A DNA stretch of 64,000 bases from Gemmata massiliana (GTDB taxonomy: Bacteria > Planctomycetota > Planctomycetia > Gemmatales > Gemmataceae): assembly GCF_901538265.1 (NCBI RefSeq), contig NZ_LR593886.1, forward strand, positions 6,035,738-6,099,737, in the 5' to 3' direction. Shown piece after piece: positions 1 to 8,851 of this stretch (position 1 is the stretch's first letter; every line of letters begins with the position of its first letter). The notes under the pieces are model-generated. The model made no database searches. It saw only the letters and a program-made list of their open reading frames with translations, and was not told the DNA's origin. Made by a program: the position numbers and the translations under genes.

Positions 1-186
1 CCGAAGCTGAAGCTGGAAATCGCGGTCAACGAGGCGTTCGTCGAGGCCACGGTGGAGGCCATCATCCACGCGGCCCGTACCGGCGACACGGGGACCATCG
101 GCGACGGGAAGATTTTCGTGCTTTCGCTCGAAGACTGCGTTCGCATCCGGACCGGTGAGCGCGGGTCCGAGGCGATCGGCCCGTGA
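1..186 (+). CDS. PII nitrogen regulatory protein, C-terminal part
   Basis: The reading frame is open from the first base to a TGA at 184-186, giving the last 61 residues of a protein whose start lies outside the window. The C-terminal PII signature is clear: GDGKIFV, then RIRTGERG and a final EAIGP. PII proteins (GlnB/GlnK) are trimeric sensors of 2-oxoglutarate and ATP/ADP that control nitrogen assimilation enzymes and ammonium channels. The nucleotide-binding T-loop is upstream of the window, so GlnB and GlnK types cannot be told apart. The following 189 bases before cheA show no gene. Confidence 0.9.
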   Translation, partial: PKLKLEIAVNEAFVEATVEAIIHAARTGDTGTIGDGKIFVLSLEDCVRIRTGERGSEAIGP

Positions 187-375
187 CGTCAAAATCCGCG
201 TCGCTCGCCTGAACCGGGCGACGCGGAAGGATTGTAGGGCCGGCACGTTCGGCAAATTGCTCCTACTCACATCCCGTTTGCTTGCACAGCCCTCCCAAGT
301 TACCAAGAATACCGGTACTCACCTCCGGCACGGGTTTCCTCGTACCGCGGGGCCGTTTTCCGCTCGTGACGTACC

Positions 376-2616
376 GTGAACGACATCATCCGCGAGTTCC
401 TGGTCGAAAGCCACGAGAGCCTCGCGCAGCTCGACCTCGACCTCGTCACTCTCGAAAGAGAGCCGGGAGAACGGGAGACGCTCGCGCGAGTGTTTCGGAT
501 CATTCACACGGTCAAGGGCACTGCCGGGTTCCTCGGATTGATGAAGCTTCAGGCCGTCAGTCACGCCGGTGAAACGCTTCTGATTAAAGTTCGCTCCGGT
601 GCGCTCACGTTCAACGCAGAAATCGCGACCGCGCTGCTGGGTGTCGTGGACGCGATCCGGAAGATCCTTGCGGCCCTCGAAGCGACCGAAACCGAAGGCG
701 AGGGTGATTATTCGGCCGCAATCCAGGCGCTCGATCGACTGCTACCGGTCGCCCAAGCGCGTTCACCGCTGCTGCCTCCACCCGCAGTTCGAGAAGCCCC
801 GCCGGTTCCGATTGTTCCTGTTGTTCTGCCCGCTCCCCCACCTCCGCCTCCCGTTGCGGTCGTTCCTCCACCACCACCTCCGCCCCCTCCCCCAGCCACA
901 GAAGTGCCGAGCGAGCCAGTAAAGCCCCCCCCTGCCCCACGACCAAAGCAACCTGCACCCGAAACATCCGAAGGGCACGGATCGGCCGTGTCCGGCTCTA
1001 ACATCCGCGTGGACGTCGGTTTACTCGACAAACTCATGACACTCGTGGGCGAACTGGTTCTCGCGCGGAACCAGATCGTGCAGTACAGCAACGGGCACGA
1101 GGACTCCGGGCTTCAGGGCGCGGTCCAGCGCCTGAACGCGCTCACGACGGAACTGCAAGCGGGCGTGATGAAAACGCGCATGCAGCCGATCGAGAACGTG
1201 TGGGCAAAGTTCCCGCGTGTCGTGCGAGACCTGGCCGTCGCGTGCGGCAAACAGGTCCGGCTCGAAATGGACGGGCAGGAAACGGAACTCGATCGGACCA
1301 TCATCGAAGCCATCCGCGACCCGCTCACGCACATCGTTCGCAACGCGGTCGACCACGGGATCGAGGCCCCGAACATTCGCACTGAGCGAAGGAAATCGCC
1401 CGAGGGTCGGTTGCTCCTTCACGCGCTCCACGAGAGCGGCAAAGTCGTCATTGAGATTGCCGACGACGGCGGCGGGATCGATCCACAGCGCGTGCGCGAC
1501 AAGGCGATTTCCGCCAAGATCGTGACGCCCGAAGTCGCTGCGCGTATGACGGACGCGGAGTTGCTCAACCTGATCTTCCTGCCGGGGTTCTCGACGACGG
1601 ACCGGGTGACGCACTTCTCCGGCCGCGGCGTGGGCATGGACGTGGTGCGCACCAACATCGAGAAGATCGGCGGCACAGTCGACGTGGAGAGCCGCCCCGG
1701 GCACGGCACCACCGTCAAAATGAAGATCCCGCTCACGCTCGCGATCGTCCCGGCCCTCACCGTTGTTACCGGCGGCGACCGGTACGCGATCCCGCAAGCG
1801 AACCTACTCGAACTGGTTCGGCTCGAAGGCGATCAGGTCCGCAGCGCGATCGAATTCGTCCACGGCGCGCGGGTGTACCGGCTCCGCGGGAACCTGCTCC
1901 CACTCGTCTATCTCGCGCGGGAACTGCAGGTCGAGTCGGTCCCAAACCCCAACAACGAAGTCAACATCGTCGTCCTCCAGGCCGACGACCGGCGCTTCGG
2001 GCTGGTCGTCGACGAGATCCGCGACACCGAAGAGATCGTGGTCAAACCGCTGCAAAAGCTGCTCAAGAGCCTCACGGTGTTTGCCGGCGCGACCATTATG
2101 GACGACGGGCGGGTCGCGCTGATTCTCGATGTAATGGGACTGGCAGTGCGCGCGAACGTCGTGCGCGGCGCGCGAGAACGGGCGCTCGTCGACCGAGTCG
2201 CAGAAGTCACGGAACGGGGCGGCGAGCGCCCGATGCTCCTTTTATTCGCGACGCCCGGCGACGGGCGCGTGGCGGTCCCATTGGACCAGGTCGCTCGGCT
2301 CGAAGAGTTCGAGCCGGAGTGCATCGAAACGGTCGGCGGCGATGTCATGGTGCAGTACCGCGGAACGATCTTACCGCTGGTTCACGCGCTCGGAGTGAGC
2401 ACACCGAGTACGGGCGAATTGGTTCAGGTGGTGGTGTTCGCGGGGGCGGGCGAGCGCGTCGGGCTCGTCGTCGAGCGCATTCTCGATATCGTCGAAAGTC
2501 CGGCCGTAAACCGGTCGAAGGCGACGCGGCCCGGTGTGCTGTTCAACGCCGTGGTCCACGACCGCATCACCGAGTTCCTCGACGTGGACGCGATCATCCA
2601 GCAGGCACGGGGATGA
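376..2616 (+). CDS. cheA: Chemotaxis histidine kinase CheA with two CheW-like domains
   Basis: A 746-residue kinase starting at GTG 376. The start gives the normal Hpt N-terminus, although no clear ribosome site precedes it. Domains in order: Hpt (phospho-accepting His44 in IIHTVKGT), a proline-rich linker at about 135-205 with runs of prolines, a dimerization helix pair from about 213, then the HATPase with N box DPLTHIVRNAVDHGIE (about 315-330), G1 DDGGG (about 363) and SGRGVGMDVV. A CheW-like domain follows at about 455-590 and a second at about 610-740. No P2 (CheY/CheB docking) domain is seen between Hpt and the dimerization helices; only the linker is there. CheA phosphorylates CheY and CheB in the receptor array. 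The stop overlaps the cheW start. Confidence 0.95.
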   Translation: MNDIIREFLVESHESLAQLDLDLVTLEREPGERETLARVFRIIHTVKGTAGFLGLMKLQAVSHAGETLLIKVRSGALTFNAEIATALLGVVDAIRKILAALEATETEGEGDYSAAIQALDRLLPVAQARSPLLPPPAVREAPPVPIVPVVLPAPPPPPPVAVVPPPPPPPPPPATEVPSEPVKPPPAPRPKQPAPETSEGHGSAVSGSNIRVDVGLLDKLMTLVGELVLARNQIVQYSNGHEDSGLQGAVQRLNALTTELQAGVMKTRMQPIENVWAKFPRVVRDLAVACGKQVRLEMDGQETELDRTIIEAIRDPLTHIVRNAVDHGIEAPNIRTERRKSPEGRLLLHALHESGKVVIEIADDGGGIDPQRVRDKAISAKIVTPEVAARMTDAELLNLIFLPGFSTTDRVTHFSGRGVGMDVVRTNIEKIGGTVDVESRPGHGTTVKMKIPLTLAIVPALTVVTGGDRYAIPQANLLELVRLEGDQVRSAIEFVHGARVYRLRGNLLPLVYLARELQVESVPNPNNEVNIVVLQADDRRFGLVVDEIRDTEEIVVKPLQKLLKSLTVFAGATIMDDGRVALILDVMGLAVRANVVRGARERALVDRVAEVTERGGERPMLLLFATPGDGRVAVPLDQVARLEEFEPECIETVGGDVMVQYRGTILPLVHALGVSTPSTGELVQVVVFAGAGERVGLVVERILDIVESPAVNRSKATRPGVLFNAVVHDRITEFLDVDAIIQQARG

Positions 2617-3089
2617 AGCCCGTTTCGACGGAAGCAATGACAGCGCCGGAGACCGCCGTGAACGAGTCGCACCAGTTCTGCACGTTCTACCTCGATGGCC
2701 ATTATTTCGGCGTCGACGTGCTGGGGGTGCAAGAGGTAATCCGCTACCAGGAAATGACGCGGGTGCCGCTGGCCCCGCCCGTTGTGCGCGGGCTGATTAA
2801 CCTGCGCGGGCGGATCGTGACCGCGATCGACCTCCGGCGCCGGTTGGAATTACCGGACGGCCCGCTCGATCAGTGCCCGGTGAACATCGTCATCCCGACC
2901 ACCGACGGCGCTGTAAGCCTGCTCGTGGACGAAATCGGGGATGTGTTGAACGTCGCGGGGGCGCCCTTCGAGCCGGTACCCGAAACACTGGTGAGCACCG
3001 CCCGCGAGCTGATCCGCGGGGCGTACCAGCTCGACGAACGGTTGCTCCTGATTCTCGATACGGCCCGCGTGATCGCCGAACTGAACTAA
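2613..3089 (+). CDS. cheW: Chemotaxis coupling protein CheW
   Basis: A 158-residue CheW scaffold linking receptor tips to CheA. The ATG at 2613 forms an ATGA overlap with the cheA stop; a longer frame upstream only runs inside cheA. The CheW beta-barrel fold is visible in [19 protein letters not shown], then [21 protein letters not shown] and [11 protein letters not shown]. The protein has a single domain and no fused receiver, so it is CheW and not CheV. The overlap implies translational coupling with cheA. The next gene begins 25 bases after its stop. Confidence 0.95.
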   Translation: MKPVSTEAMTAPETAVNESHQFCTFYLDGHYFGVDVLGVQEVIRYQEMTRVPLAPPVVRGLINLRGRIVTAIDLRRRLELPDGPLDQCPVNIVIPTTDGAVSLLVDEIGDVLNVAGAPFEPVPETLVSTARELIRGAYQLDERLLLILDTARVIAELN

Positions 3090-3114
3090 ACGCACACATA
3101 CAAACGAGTCCGCC

Positions 3115-5097
3115 ATGACCCGCTCCGTACTCGCGCTCCTCACGAACGTCCCGATCGGCCCGCGGCTCGTCGGCGGGTTCGTCCTGATCGCCCTGGTTTG
3201 CGCGTTCGTCGGCTACTGGGGCGTTCGTTCGATGAATAAGGTGAACGCACTACTGACGAACGCCAGCACCAACCTCGTGCCGTCCATCTACGCGATCTCG
3301 AAAATGCGGGCCGGTGTGCTCACCGCCCAGCGCGCCGAACGCACGACCCTGATGGCGATCCGGGCCAAAGACGAAGGGGTGCGGCTCTCGACCGTGTCGG
3401 CAAAAGAAGGTGCGTGGCGGAACATCCGCGAGGGCACAGCGGAGTACGAAGCCCTACCAATGACCGACCGCGAGAAGCACCTGTGGGGACAGCTCCTCCC
3501 TCGACTCGACGAGTGGAAACGGGACTACGAAGCCGTGGAAACGGCGGTCCGAGCCGGTGACCTGGACCGCGCCGAGCGGATCATTTATTCCGAGATCCCG
3601 AACGCGACCCGGCTGAACGAACTACTCAGCGAGTTGATCGAGTGCCAGAACGAGCAAGCTAAGGCACAACAGGACCAGGCCGTTGAGTTACACACGAGCA
3701 CTCAGACGACGCTGTGGAGCATCAGCGCGCTCGGGGTTCTCGGGGCCATCGTATTAGGCGTGGTGCTCACGGTGTCGGTGACCCGCCCACTCGACCGGGC
3801 GATGACGGTTCTCGAAGCCGTTGCCAAGGGCGATCTGACCCAACGGGCCGAGATCCGCTCGCGCGACGAGGTCGGGCGCGTCGGTGAGGCGCTGGACACG
3901 GCTATTGGTACGCTCCAGACCGCGCGTGAACGCGATGCCTATTACGCGAGCCAGATCGCGGCCTTCGGGCGCGTTCAGGCAGTCGTCGAGTTCGAGTTGG
4001 ACGGCACGGTCGCGAACGCCAACCCGAACTTCCTCCAGATGATGGGCTATTCCCTGGAAGAGGTCCGCGGGCACCACCACAGCATGTTCGTGCCCGAAGT
4101 CGAGCGCAACAGCCCCGCGTACCGTGAATTTTGGGCGCGCCTGGCGCGCGGCGAGTACCAGACGGGCGAGTTCCGGCGCCTCGGTAGGGGCGGCAAGGAA
4201 ATCTGGACACGCGGCGCATACTTCGCAATTCTCGACTTGAACGGAAAGCCCTTCAAGGTCGTCAAATACGCTACTGATGTGACGCACCTCAAGAAGATCG
4301 AAACCAGTCTGGAACAAACCGTGGAGTCACTGGCCGGTTCCGCCCGCGAACTGACGGCCGTGAGCCAGCAAATGGCGGCGAACGCCGAACAGACCGCGAA
4401 CCAAGCGAACGTCGCGTCCGGCGCCGCCGAACAAGTGAGCGAGCACATCGGCACCGTCGCGGCGGGTACAGAAGAGATGGGCGCCAGTATCAAGGAAATT
4501 GCCAAGAATGCGAACGATGCCGCAAAGGTCGCGACTACGGCAGTCAAAGTCGCCGAGAAGACCAATGCGACCATTGCGAAACTCGGCGAAAGCAGCACAG
4601 AAATCGGCAACGTGGTGAAGGTCATCACGTCCATCGCGCAACAAACGAACCTGCTGGCCCTGAACGCGACCATTGAGGCCGCCCGCGCCGGTGAAGCGGG
4701 CAAAGGCTTCGCGGTTGTAGCCAACGAGGTGAAGGAACTGGCCAAACAAACCGCGCGGGCAACCGAAGATATCAGCCGCAAGATTGAGGCGATTCAGACC
4801 GACACCCGAGGTGCGGTCGAGGCCATCGGCCAGATCGGGAAGATCATTAACCAGATCAACGACATCCAGAACAGTATCGCGTCGGCGGTCGAGCAACAAA
4901 CGGCCACAACGGGCGAAATGAGCCGCAACGTGTCCGAGGCCGCTCAAGGGAGCGGCGAGATCGCACTGAATATTACGGGCGTCGCCCAAGCCGCACGCAG
5001 CACGACCGAAGGCGCAAACGACACGAAACTGGCCGCCGATGAATTGGCCCGCATGGCGATCGGACTCCAACAACTGGTCGCGCAACTCAAGGTGTAA
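3115..5097 (+). CDS. Methyl-accepting chemotaxis protein with HAMP and PAS domains
   Basis: A 660-residue membrane receptor. Transmembrane segment 1 is at about 14-36, followed by a periplasmic helical ligand region at about 37-195 of the four-helix-bundle type. Segment 2 is at about 199-220, HAMP follows at about 220-270, and a PAS domain at about 280-390 ([28 protein letters not shown]). The cytoplasmic signalling hairpin is at about 410-655, with its conserved tip near [20 protein letters not shown]. The C-terminus QLVAQLKV lacks a CheR-docking pentapeptide. A PAS placed between HAMP and the signalling domain suggests a second, intracellular input, perhaps redox or small-molecule; no heme- or flavin-binding residue can be assigned by eye. 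Its place inside the che operon makes it the likely dedicated receptor. Confidence 0.93.
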   Translation: MTRSVLALLTNVPIGPRLVGGFVLIALVCAFVGYWGVRSMNKVNALLTNASTNLVPSIYAISKMRAGVLTAQRAERTTLMAIRAKDEGVRLSTVSAKEGAWRNIREGTAEYEALPMTDREKHLWGQLLPRLDEWKRDYEAVETAVRAGDLDRAERIIYSEIPNATRLNELLSELIECQNEQAKAQQDQAVELHTSTQTTLWSISALGVLGAIVLGVVLTVSVTRPLDRAMTVLEAVAKGDLTQRAEIRSRDEVGRVGEALDTAIGTLQTARERDAYYASQIAAFGRVQAVVEFELDGTVANANPNFLQMMGYSLEEVRGHHHSMFVPEVERNSPAYREFWARLARGEYQTGEFRRLGRGGKEIWTRGAYFAILDLNGKPFKVVKYATDVTHLKKIETSLEQTVESLAGSARELTAVSQQMAANAEQTANQANVASGAAEQVSEHIGTVAAGTEEMGASIKEIAKNANDAAKVATTAVKVAEKTNATIAKLGESSTEIGNVVKVITSIAQQTNLLALNATIEAARAGEAGKGFAVVANEVKELAKQTARATEDISRKIEAIQTDTRGAVEAIGQIGKIINQINDIQNSIASAVEQQTATTGEMSRNVSEAAQGSGEIALNITGVAQAARSTTEGANDTKLAADELARMAIGLQQLVAQLKV

Positions 5098-5418
5098 CCA
5101 CGATGTGAGTCGCGCTACAGGACGAATCGATAGAGATCGGGAACATTCTGTAGCGCGAAATTTACCACCGAAGCGTAGAGGTACCCGCTTCGGTCGCAAA
5201 CGTTTCGGTCCTTCCGTTCGCGCCGGCGCACAGCGCTTGGAATTGCGTCCTAGAAATCTGAAGCCGCATTAATGCGCGCGAAGCGCGTCGGCTCCTCCCC
5301 AAATGTGACGAACCCGTTTCCCGACCGCGAAGTTCGGTACGACGGCGCAAGTCGCCGGGAAGATCAGCCAGCGCTCGGGCCGAGCGCCTACCGAACCCGG
5401 TTTACGGGAGAGTGACGA
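5098..5418. other. Intergenic stretch in the che operon
   Basis: This 321-base gap separates the receptor gene from the response regulator gene. No open frame, tRNA or strong hairpin followed by a T-run could be supported. It may hold an internal promoter, but no convincing -35/-10 pair was identified. The end of the gap carries GAGAGTGACG just before the ATG at 5419, which can serve as a ribosome site. Confidence 0.5.
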
Positions 5419-5793
5419 ATGCGCGCAATGGTTCTCGACGACTCCCGAACGGTCCGCCTCATCATCGGCCAGATCCTCACTGAAATGGGGATCGAGGTGA
5501 TCGAGGCCGGGAACGGGCGCGAGGGCCTGGACCAGATGCGTGCGACCCCCGATCTGGACCTCGTGCTCGTGGACTGGAACATGCCCGAACTGAACGGGCT
5601 GGAGTTCATCAAAGCGGTGCGCGCGACGCCCGCATACGACCCGGTCCGGCTCATGATGGTGACCACGGAGACCGAACAGGAGCAAGTCGTCCGGGCGCTC
5701 GACGCGGGGGCCAACGAGTACGTGATGAAGCCCTTTACCAAAGAGATCCTCGTCGCCAAGTTGAGTCTCCTCGATGTCTTCGGGGAGTCATGA
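5419..5793 (+). CDS. Single-domain response regulator, CheY type
   Basis: A 124-residue receiver domain with nothing attached. The acidic pair is D7/D8, the phospho-acceptor is D52 in LVLVDWNMPELNG, the conserved threonine lies in MMVTTETE, and the lysine in EYVMKPF. Such proteins carry the CheA signal to the flagellar motor or another effector. Position between the receptor and cheB supports a CheY role, but there are no flagellar genes in the window, so the output target is unknown. Its stop overlaps the cheB start by four bases, indicating coupled translation. Confidence 0.9.
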   Translation: MRAMVLDDSRTVRLIIGQILTEMGIEVIEAGNGREGLDQMRATPDLDLVLVDWNMPELNGLEFIKAVRATPAYDPVRLMMVTTETEQEQVVRALDAGANEYVMKPFTKEILVAKLSLLDVFGES

Positions 5794-6899
5794 GCGTGCC
5801 CAAGATCCGCGTCTTCGTCGTGGACGATTCCGCCCTGTTCCGGCGCATGGTCACGGACGAACTGTCCGCGGACCCGGCCCTTGAAATCGCGGGCACCGCG
5901 GCCAACGGGAAAATCGCGCTCACCAAGCTCGCCCAAGTGAAGCCCGACGTCGTGCTCCTGGACGTCGAGATGCCCGAACTCGACGGCCTTGCGGCGCTGC
6001 GCGAGATCCGCAAGAAAGCTCCTCAGCTCCCGGTCATTATGTTCAGCGCGCTCACCGAGCGCGGCGCCACAGAAACTTTGGAAGCGCTTTCGCTGGGCGC
6101 CACGGAATACTTCACGAAGCCCGCATCGGCGGGCGGTTTGGAAGACTCGCTCCGCATCATCCGCAATGAGTTAATCCCCGAAATCAAAGCAATTTGCGGC
6201 ACGCGGGTACAATCGCCGCCGTCGGGTGTGTACCGGTCCCTGTGCCAGCCCCCACCGAGCACCAAGCGCCCCCTGGTCAGCCCGTCCGGAACGTTCCCCG
6301 CCCTCCCGGCGCGCGTCGACGTCGTTGCCATCGCTGCTTCGACCGGTGGACCGAACGCACTCACCGCCCTGTTTGCGGACCTGCCGGCGGACCTCGGGGT
6401 TCCCGTACTCATCGTCCAGCACATGCCCCCCGTGTTCACGGGGCTGCTGGCCCAGCGTCTGACCGCCCAAAACCCGCTCCCGATCGAAGAGGGGCGCGCT
6501 GATGAGATCCTCGCCCCGGGGCGTGCGTGGCTCGCCCCGGGCGACTACCACATGGGTGTGGAACGCAACGCGACCGGTACGCGCCTCGTTATTGACCGCA
6601 GCGCGCCCGAAAACTCGTGCCGCCCGGCGGCCGACGTGCTGTTCCGGTCAGTCGCCCGAGCCTACGGGCCAAACGTACTCGCAGTGGTGCTCACGGGAAT
6701 GGGGCAGGACGGGCTGCGCGGGTGCGAGGCGGTGAAGACCGCCGGTGGGCAGGTCGTGGTTCAAGATGAGGCCACGTCGGTCGTTTGGGGGATGCCGGGA
6801 TTCGTGTCGCGCGCGGGGCTGGCCGATAAGGTCGTACCGCTCCCCCTGATCGCCCCCGAAATCGTGCGCCGGCTCCGCGTCGGGCGGGAGGCGCGATGA
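5790..6899 (+). CDS. cheB: Chemotaxis protein-glutamate methylesterase CheB
   Basis: A 369-residue enzyme with an N-terminal receiver (D58 in VVLLDVEMPELDG) and a C-terminal methylesterase domain from about 175. The catalytic triad candidates are visible: serine in AIAASTGGPNAL, histidine in VQHMPP, aspartate in LTGMGQDGLRG. A linker with many prolines and serines joins the two domains. CheB removes methyl groups from receptor glutamates and, once phosphorylated by CheA, resets receptor sensitivity. The gene overlaps the response regulator gene upstream and cheR downstream by four bases each. Confidence 0.95.
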   Translation: MSVPKIRVFVVDDSALFRRMVTDELSADPALEIAGTAANGKIALTKLAQVKPDVVLLDVEMPELDGLAALREIRKKAPQLPVIMFSALTERGATETLEALSLGATEYFTKPASAGGLEDSLRIIRNELIPEIKAICGTRVQSPPSGVYRSLCQPPPSTKRPLVSPSGTFPALPARVDVVAIAASTGGPNALTALFADLPADLGVPVLIVQHMPPVFTGLLAQRLTAQNPLPIEEGRADEILAPGRAWLAPGDYHMGVERNATGTRLVIDRSAPENSCRPAADVLFRSVARAYGPNVLAVVLTGMGQDGLRGCEAVKTAGGQVVVQDEATSVVWGMPGFVSRAGLADKVVPLPLIAPEIVRRLRVGREAR

Positions 6900-7720
6900 C
6901 CCCCGAAGAATTCGACCACGTTTGCAAGTTCGTCCGCGATCGCAGCTCGATCGTGCTCGAACCGGGCAAGGAGTACCTCGTTGAAACCCGGCTCACTCCG
7001 GTCGCGCGCGAGTTCCAGCTCAAGTCGGTGAGCGCGGTCATCGCTCAACTCCGCGGCTCGCATGTCGACCTCCAGACCCGCGTCGTCGAGGCGATGGTTA
7101 CGACCGAAACGCTGTTCTTCCGCGACCGCGAGCCGTTCGAGAGCATCCGGACGACGGTCCTCCCAGATCTGATCCGGCGCCGGGCCAACGAGCGCCAGTT
7201 GAACGTGTGGTCGGCCGCGTGTTCGACCGGTCAGGAGCCGTACAGTTTTGTGATGCTGATCCGCCAACACTTCCCAGAACTGGCCGACTGGAAAATCAGC
7301 GTCCTGGCGACCGATTTGTCCGAGGAAGTTCTCGCGAAGGCGCGAGCGGGGCGGTACAACCAGGTCGAGATCAACCGCGGGCTGCCGGCCCCGCTCCTGG
7401 TGCGGTACTTCAAGCAGATCGGGACGGTGTGGCAACTGACCGACGACGTGCGCCAGGCGGTCGAGTTCCGCGCGATGAACCTGACCAAACCGTGGCCGAT
7501 GCTCCCACGAATGGACCTCGTGTTCCTGCGGAACGTGATGATCTACTTCGACGTGGACACGAAGAAAGCCATCCTCCAGCGCATGGCTCGCGTCCTGCGC
7601 CCGGACGGCTACTTACTCCTGGGCGGGGCCGAAACGACCCTCAACCTCGACACCTCGTTCCAGCGCGTCGAGAGCATTAAGGGCGGGTTCCACCAATTCG
7701 CGAAACAGGTGTCGCGGTGA
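6896..7720 (+). CDS. cheR: Chemotaxis protein methyltransferase CheR
   Basis: A 274-residue SAM-dependent enzyme that methylates receptor glutamates. It has the helical N-terminal CheR domain (TTETLFFRD), a SAM-binding motif (NVWSAACSTGQEPYS) and the C-terminal DLVFLRNVMIYFD block, ending with the usual strand-rich finish. There are no C-terminal TPR repeats. Because the local receptor has no pentapeptide tether, CheR probably binds the methylation region directly. It overlaps cheB and the following cheX-like gene by four bases each. Confidence 0.95.
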   Translation: MTPEEFDHVCKFVRDRSSIVLEPGKEYLVETRLTPVAREFQLKSVSAVIAQLRGSHVDLQTRVVEAMVTTETLFFRDREPFESIRTTVLPDLIRRRANERQLNVWSAACSTGQEPYSFVMLIRQHFPELADWKISVLATDLSEEVLAKARAGRYNQVEINRGLPAPLLVRYFKQIGTVWQLTDDVRQAVEFRAMNLTKPWPMLPRMDLVFLRNVMIYFDVDTKKAILQRMARVLRPDGYLLLGGAETTLNLDTSFQRVESIKGGFHQFAKQVSR

Positions 7721-8178
7721 ATACGTCGGGCGAACTGGTCGCGACGCTCCACGAGGCCGTTACAGGCGCGCTCCGCGCGCTGGGCGACGTTGAAGTTTCG
7801 GTGCGCGAGGTGCGGGACACGTTCGCACTCGAAGGATTCGCAGAAATGTCCGCGGTCCTGAAAGTGACGACGCAGGCCGGCGAGGGATATTTCGTACTCA
7901 GTGTGACCGAACCCACCGCGACCGCACTCGCAAAGTTGGTCTTAGCCGGAGTTGTGCCCGAACCGGATACGGGAATGGTGCGCGATTGCCTCGGTGAGAT
8001 CGTGAACGTCGTCGCGGGTCAGGCAAAAACGCTTCTTTTTGGCACCCCCATCCACTTCGTACTCGGCACCCCGACTGTTGTGACTGGTGCTCCAATGCTC
8101 GCGCCTCCCGAGCGCGTGCTCGTCACTTTTGCCAGCGAATTCGGCGAATTCGCGCTCCACGTCCGCCTGCCGGCGTAA
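7717..8178 (+). CDS. cheX: CheX/CheC-type CheY-P phosphatase
   Basis: A 153-residue protein starting at GTG 7717, inside a GTGA overlap with the cheR stop. The CheC/CheX phosphatase signature is present: D, then GEIVNVVAGQAK (the acidic residue and asparagine that catalyse CheY-P hydrolysis in this family). Only one such motif is seen, as in CheX, whereas CheC usually has two. It likely ends the signal from the response regulator encoded at 5419. It is the last gene of the operon. CheC or a CheX-like protein of other use cannot be fully excluded. Confidence 0.8.
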   Translation: MNTSGELVATLHEAVTGALRALGDVEVSVREVRDTFALEGFAEMSAVLKVTTQAGEGYFVLSVTEPTATALAKLVLAGVVPEPDTGMVRDCLGEIVNVVAGQAKTLLFGTPIHFVLGTPTVVTGAPMLAPPERVLVTFASEFGEFALHVRLPA

Positions 8179-8232
8179 CCAAAGCCCGACGCGCCAAATT
8201 AGCTCTTCTCCCTGCAAAAAATCTCTACGAAC

Positions 8233-8463
8233 TCAGTCGAACCGCGCGTTCGAGCGCTTGGGGCGGATTCGGGGCCGAAGTGCCGGCCCGAAGATCGTAC
8301 CGAGGACCAATCCCCCGACGACCAACACCGCCAGGGTTAAACCGGCGGCGATCCCGCGCGGGATGAGACCCAAACCGGCCGTGGCGAGTACCGCCAGCGC
8401 CACGACGGTAACGAAGGTACTCGCCAGAATCAGGCCGAACAGACCGCGCACGTCCGATCGCAT
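8233..8463 (-). CDS. Small membrane protein, unknown function
   Basis: A 76-residue protein with two hydrophobic helices (about 8-30 and 37-60) joined by a short basic turn, and an arginine-rich C-terminus. It is convergent with the chemotaxis operon and separated from it by 54 bases. No family is recognised. Hydrophobicity in the minus frame, and its break with the operon direction, make it more likely real than the overlapping frames, but it could still be spurious. Confidence 0.5.
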   Translation of the reverse strand: MRSDVRGLFGLILASTFVTVVALAVLATAGLGLIPRGIAAGLTLAVLVVGGLVLGTIFGPALRPRIRPKRSNARFD

Positions 8464-8851
8464 GAGGACTTCTCGTTCGCGTGAGAGGGCCGTCCGGGTT
8501 TCGAGGGGCCGCGACAGTGCCCCCGATTTCGTGGCCCCTCATCCACTTCGCGACTCGGGGATGTTCCTTGCACCAAATCTTTGATAACCTCACCCAACGA
8601 ACGGGCGCCGACCCGACGGGCCTTCTTGTACAATTCTGGTAGCCGTGTGTAAGCGCCGCTGCGCAGCACGGTACGGTCGAGAAGCCAGTCGGGAATGACG
8701 TTTCCGGTTCCCACCACAACACGGTCTCATCCGTACCTTATCTCCCACTTAAGGACGCGAGCGTTCTGAGACCGCGTCTCCTCGTCCGGCACCGGCCCAA
8801 AGGTGCCACGAGGCGCTAGTAACGACTACCTGCCACACGTGAGGAGTAACG
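8464..8851. other. Intergenic stretch before the PQQ propeller gene
   Basis: In these 388 bases overlapping open frames exist on the minus strand but none shows a recognisable domain or a good ribosome site. The end of the stretch is probably the promoter and leader of the gene at 8852; GAGGAG lies just before that ATG. A loose inverted pair (GGTCTCA at about 8727 and TGAGACC at about 8766) is visible and may be chance. Confidence 0.4.

Noticed and set aside
8430..8717. 95-codon minus-strand frame
   Set aside because: No ribosome site or family; overlaps a better small membrane protein frame.
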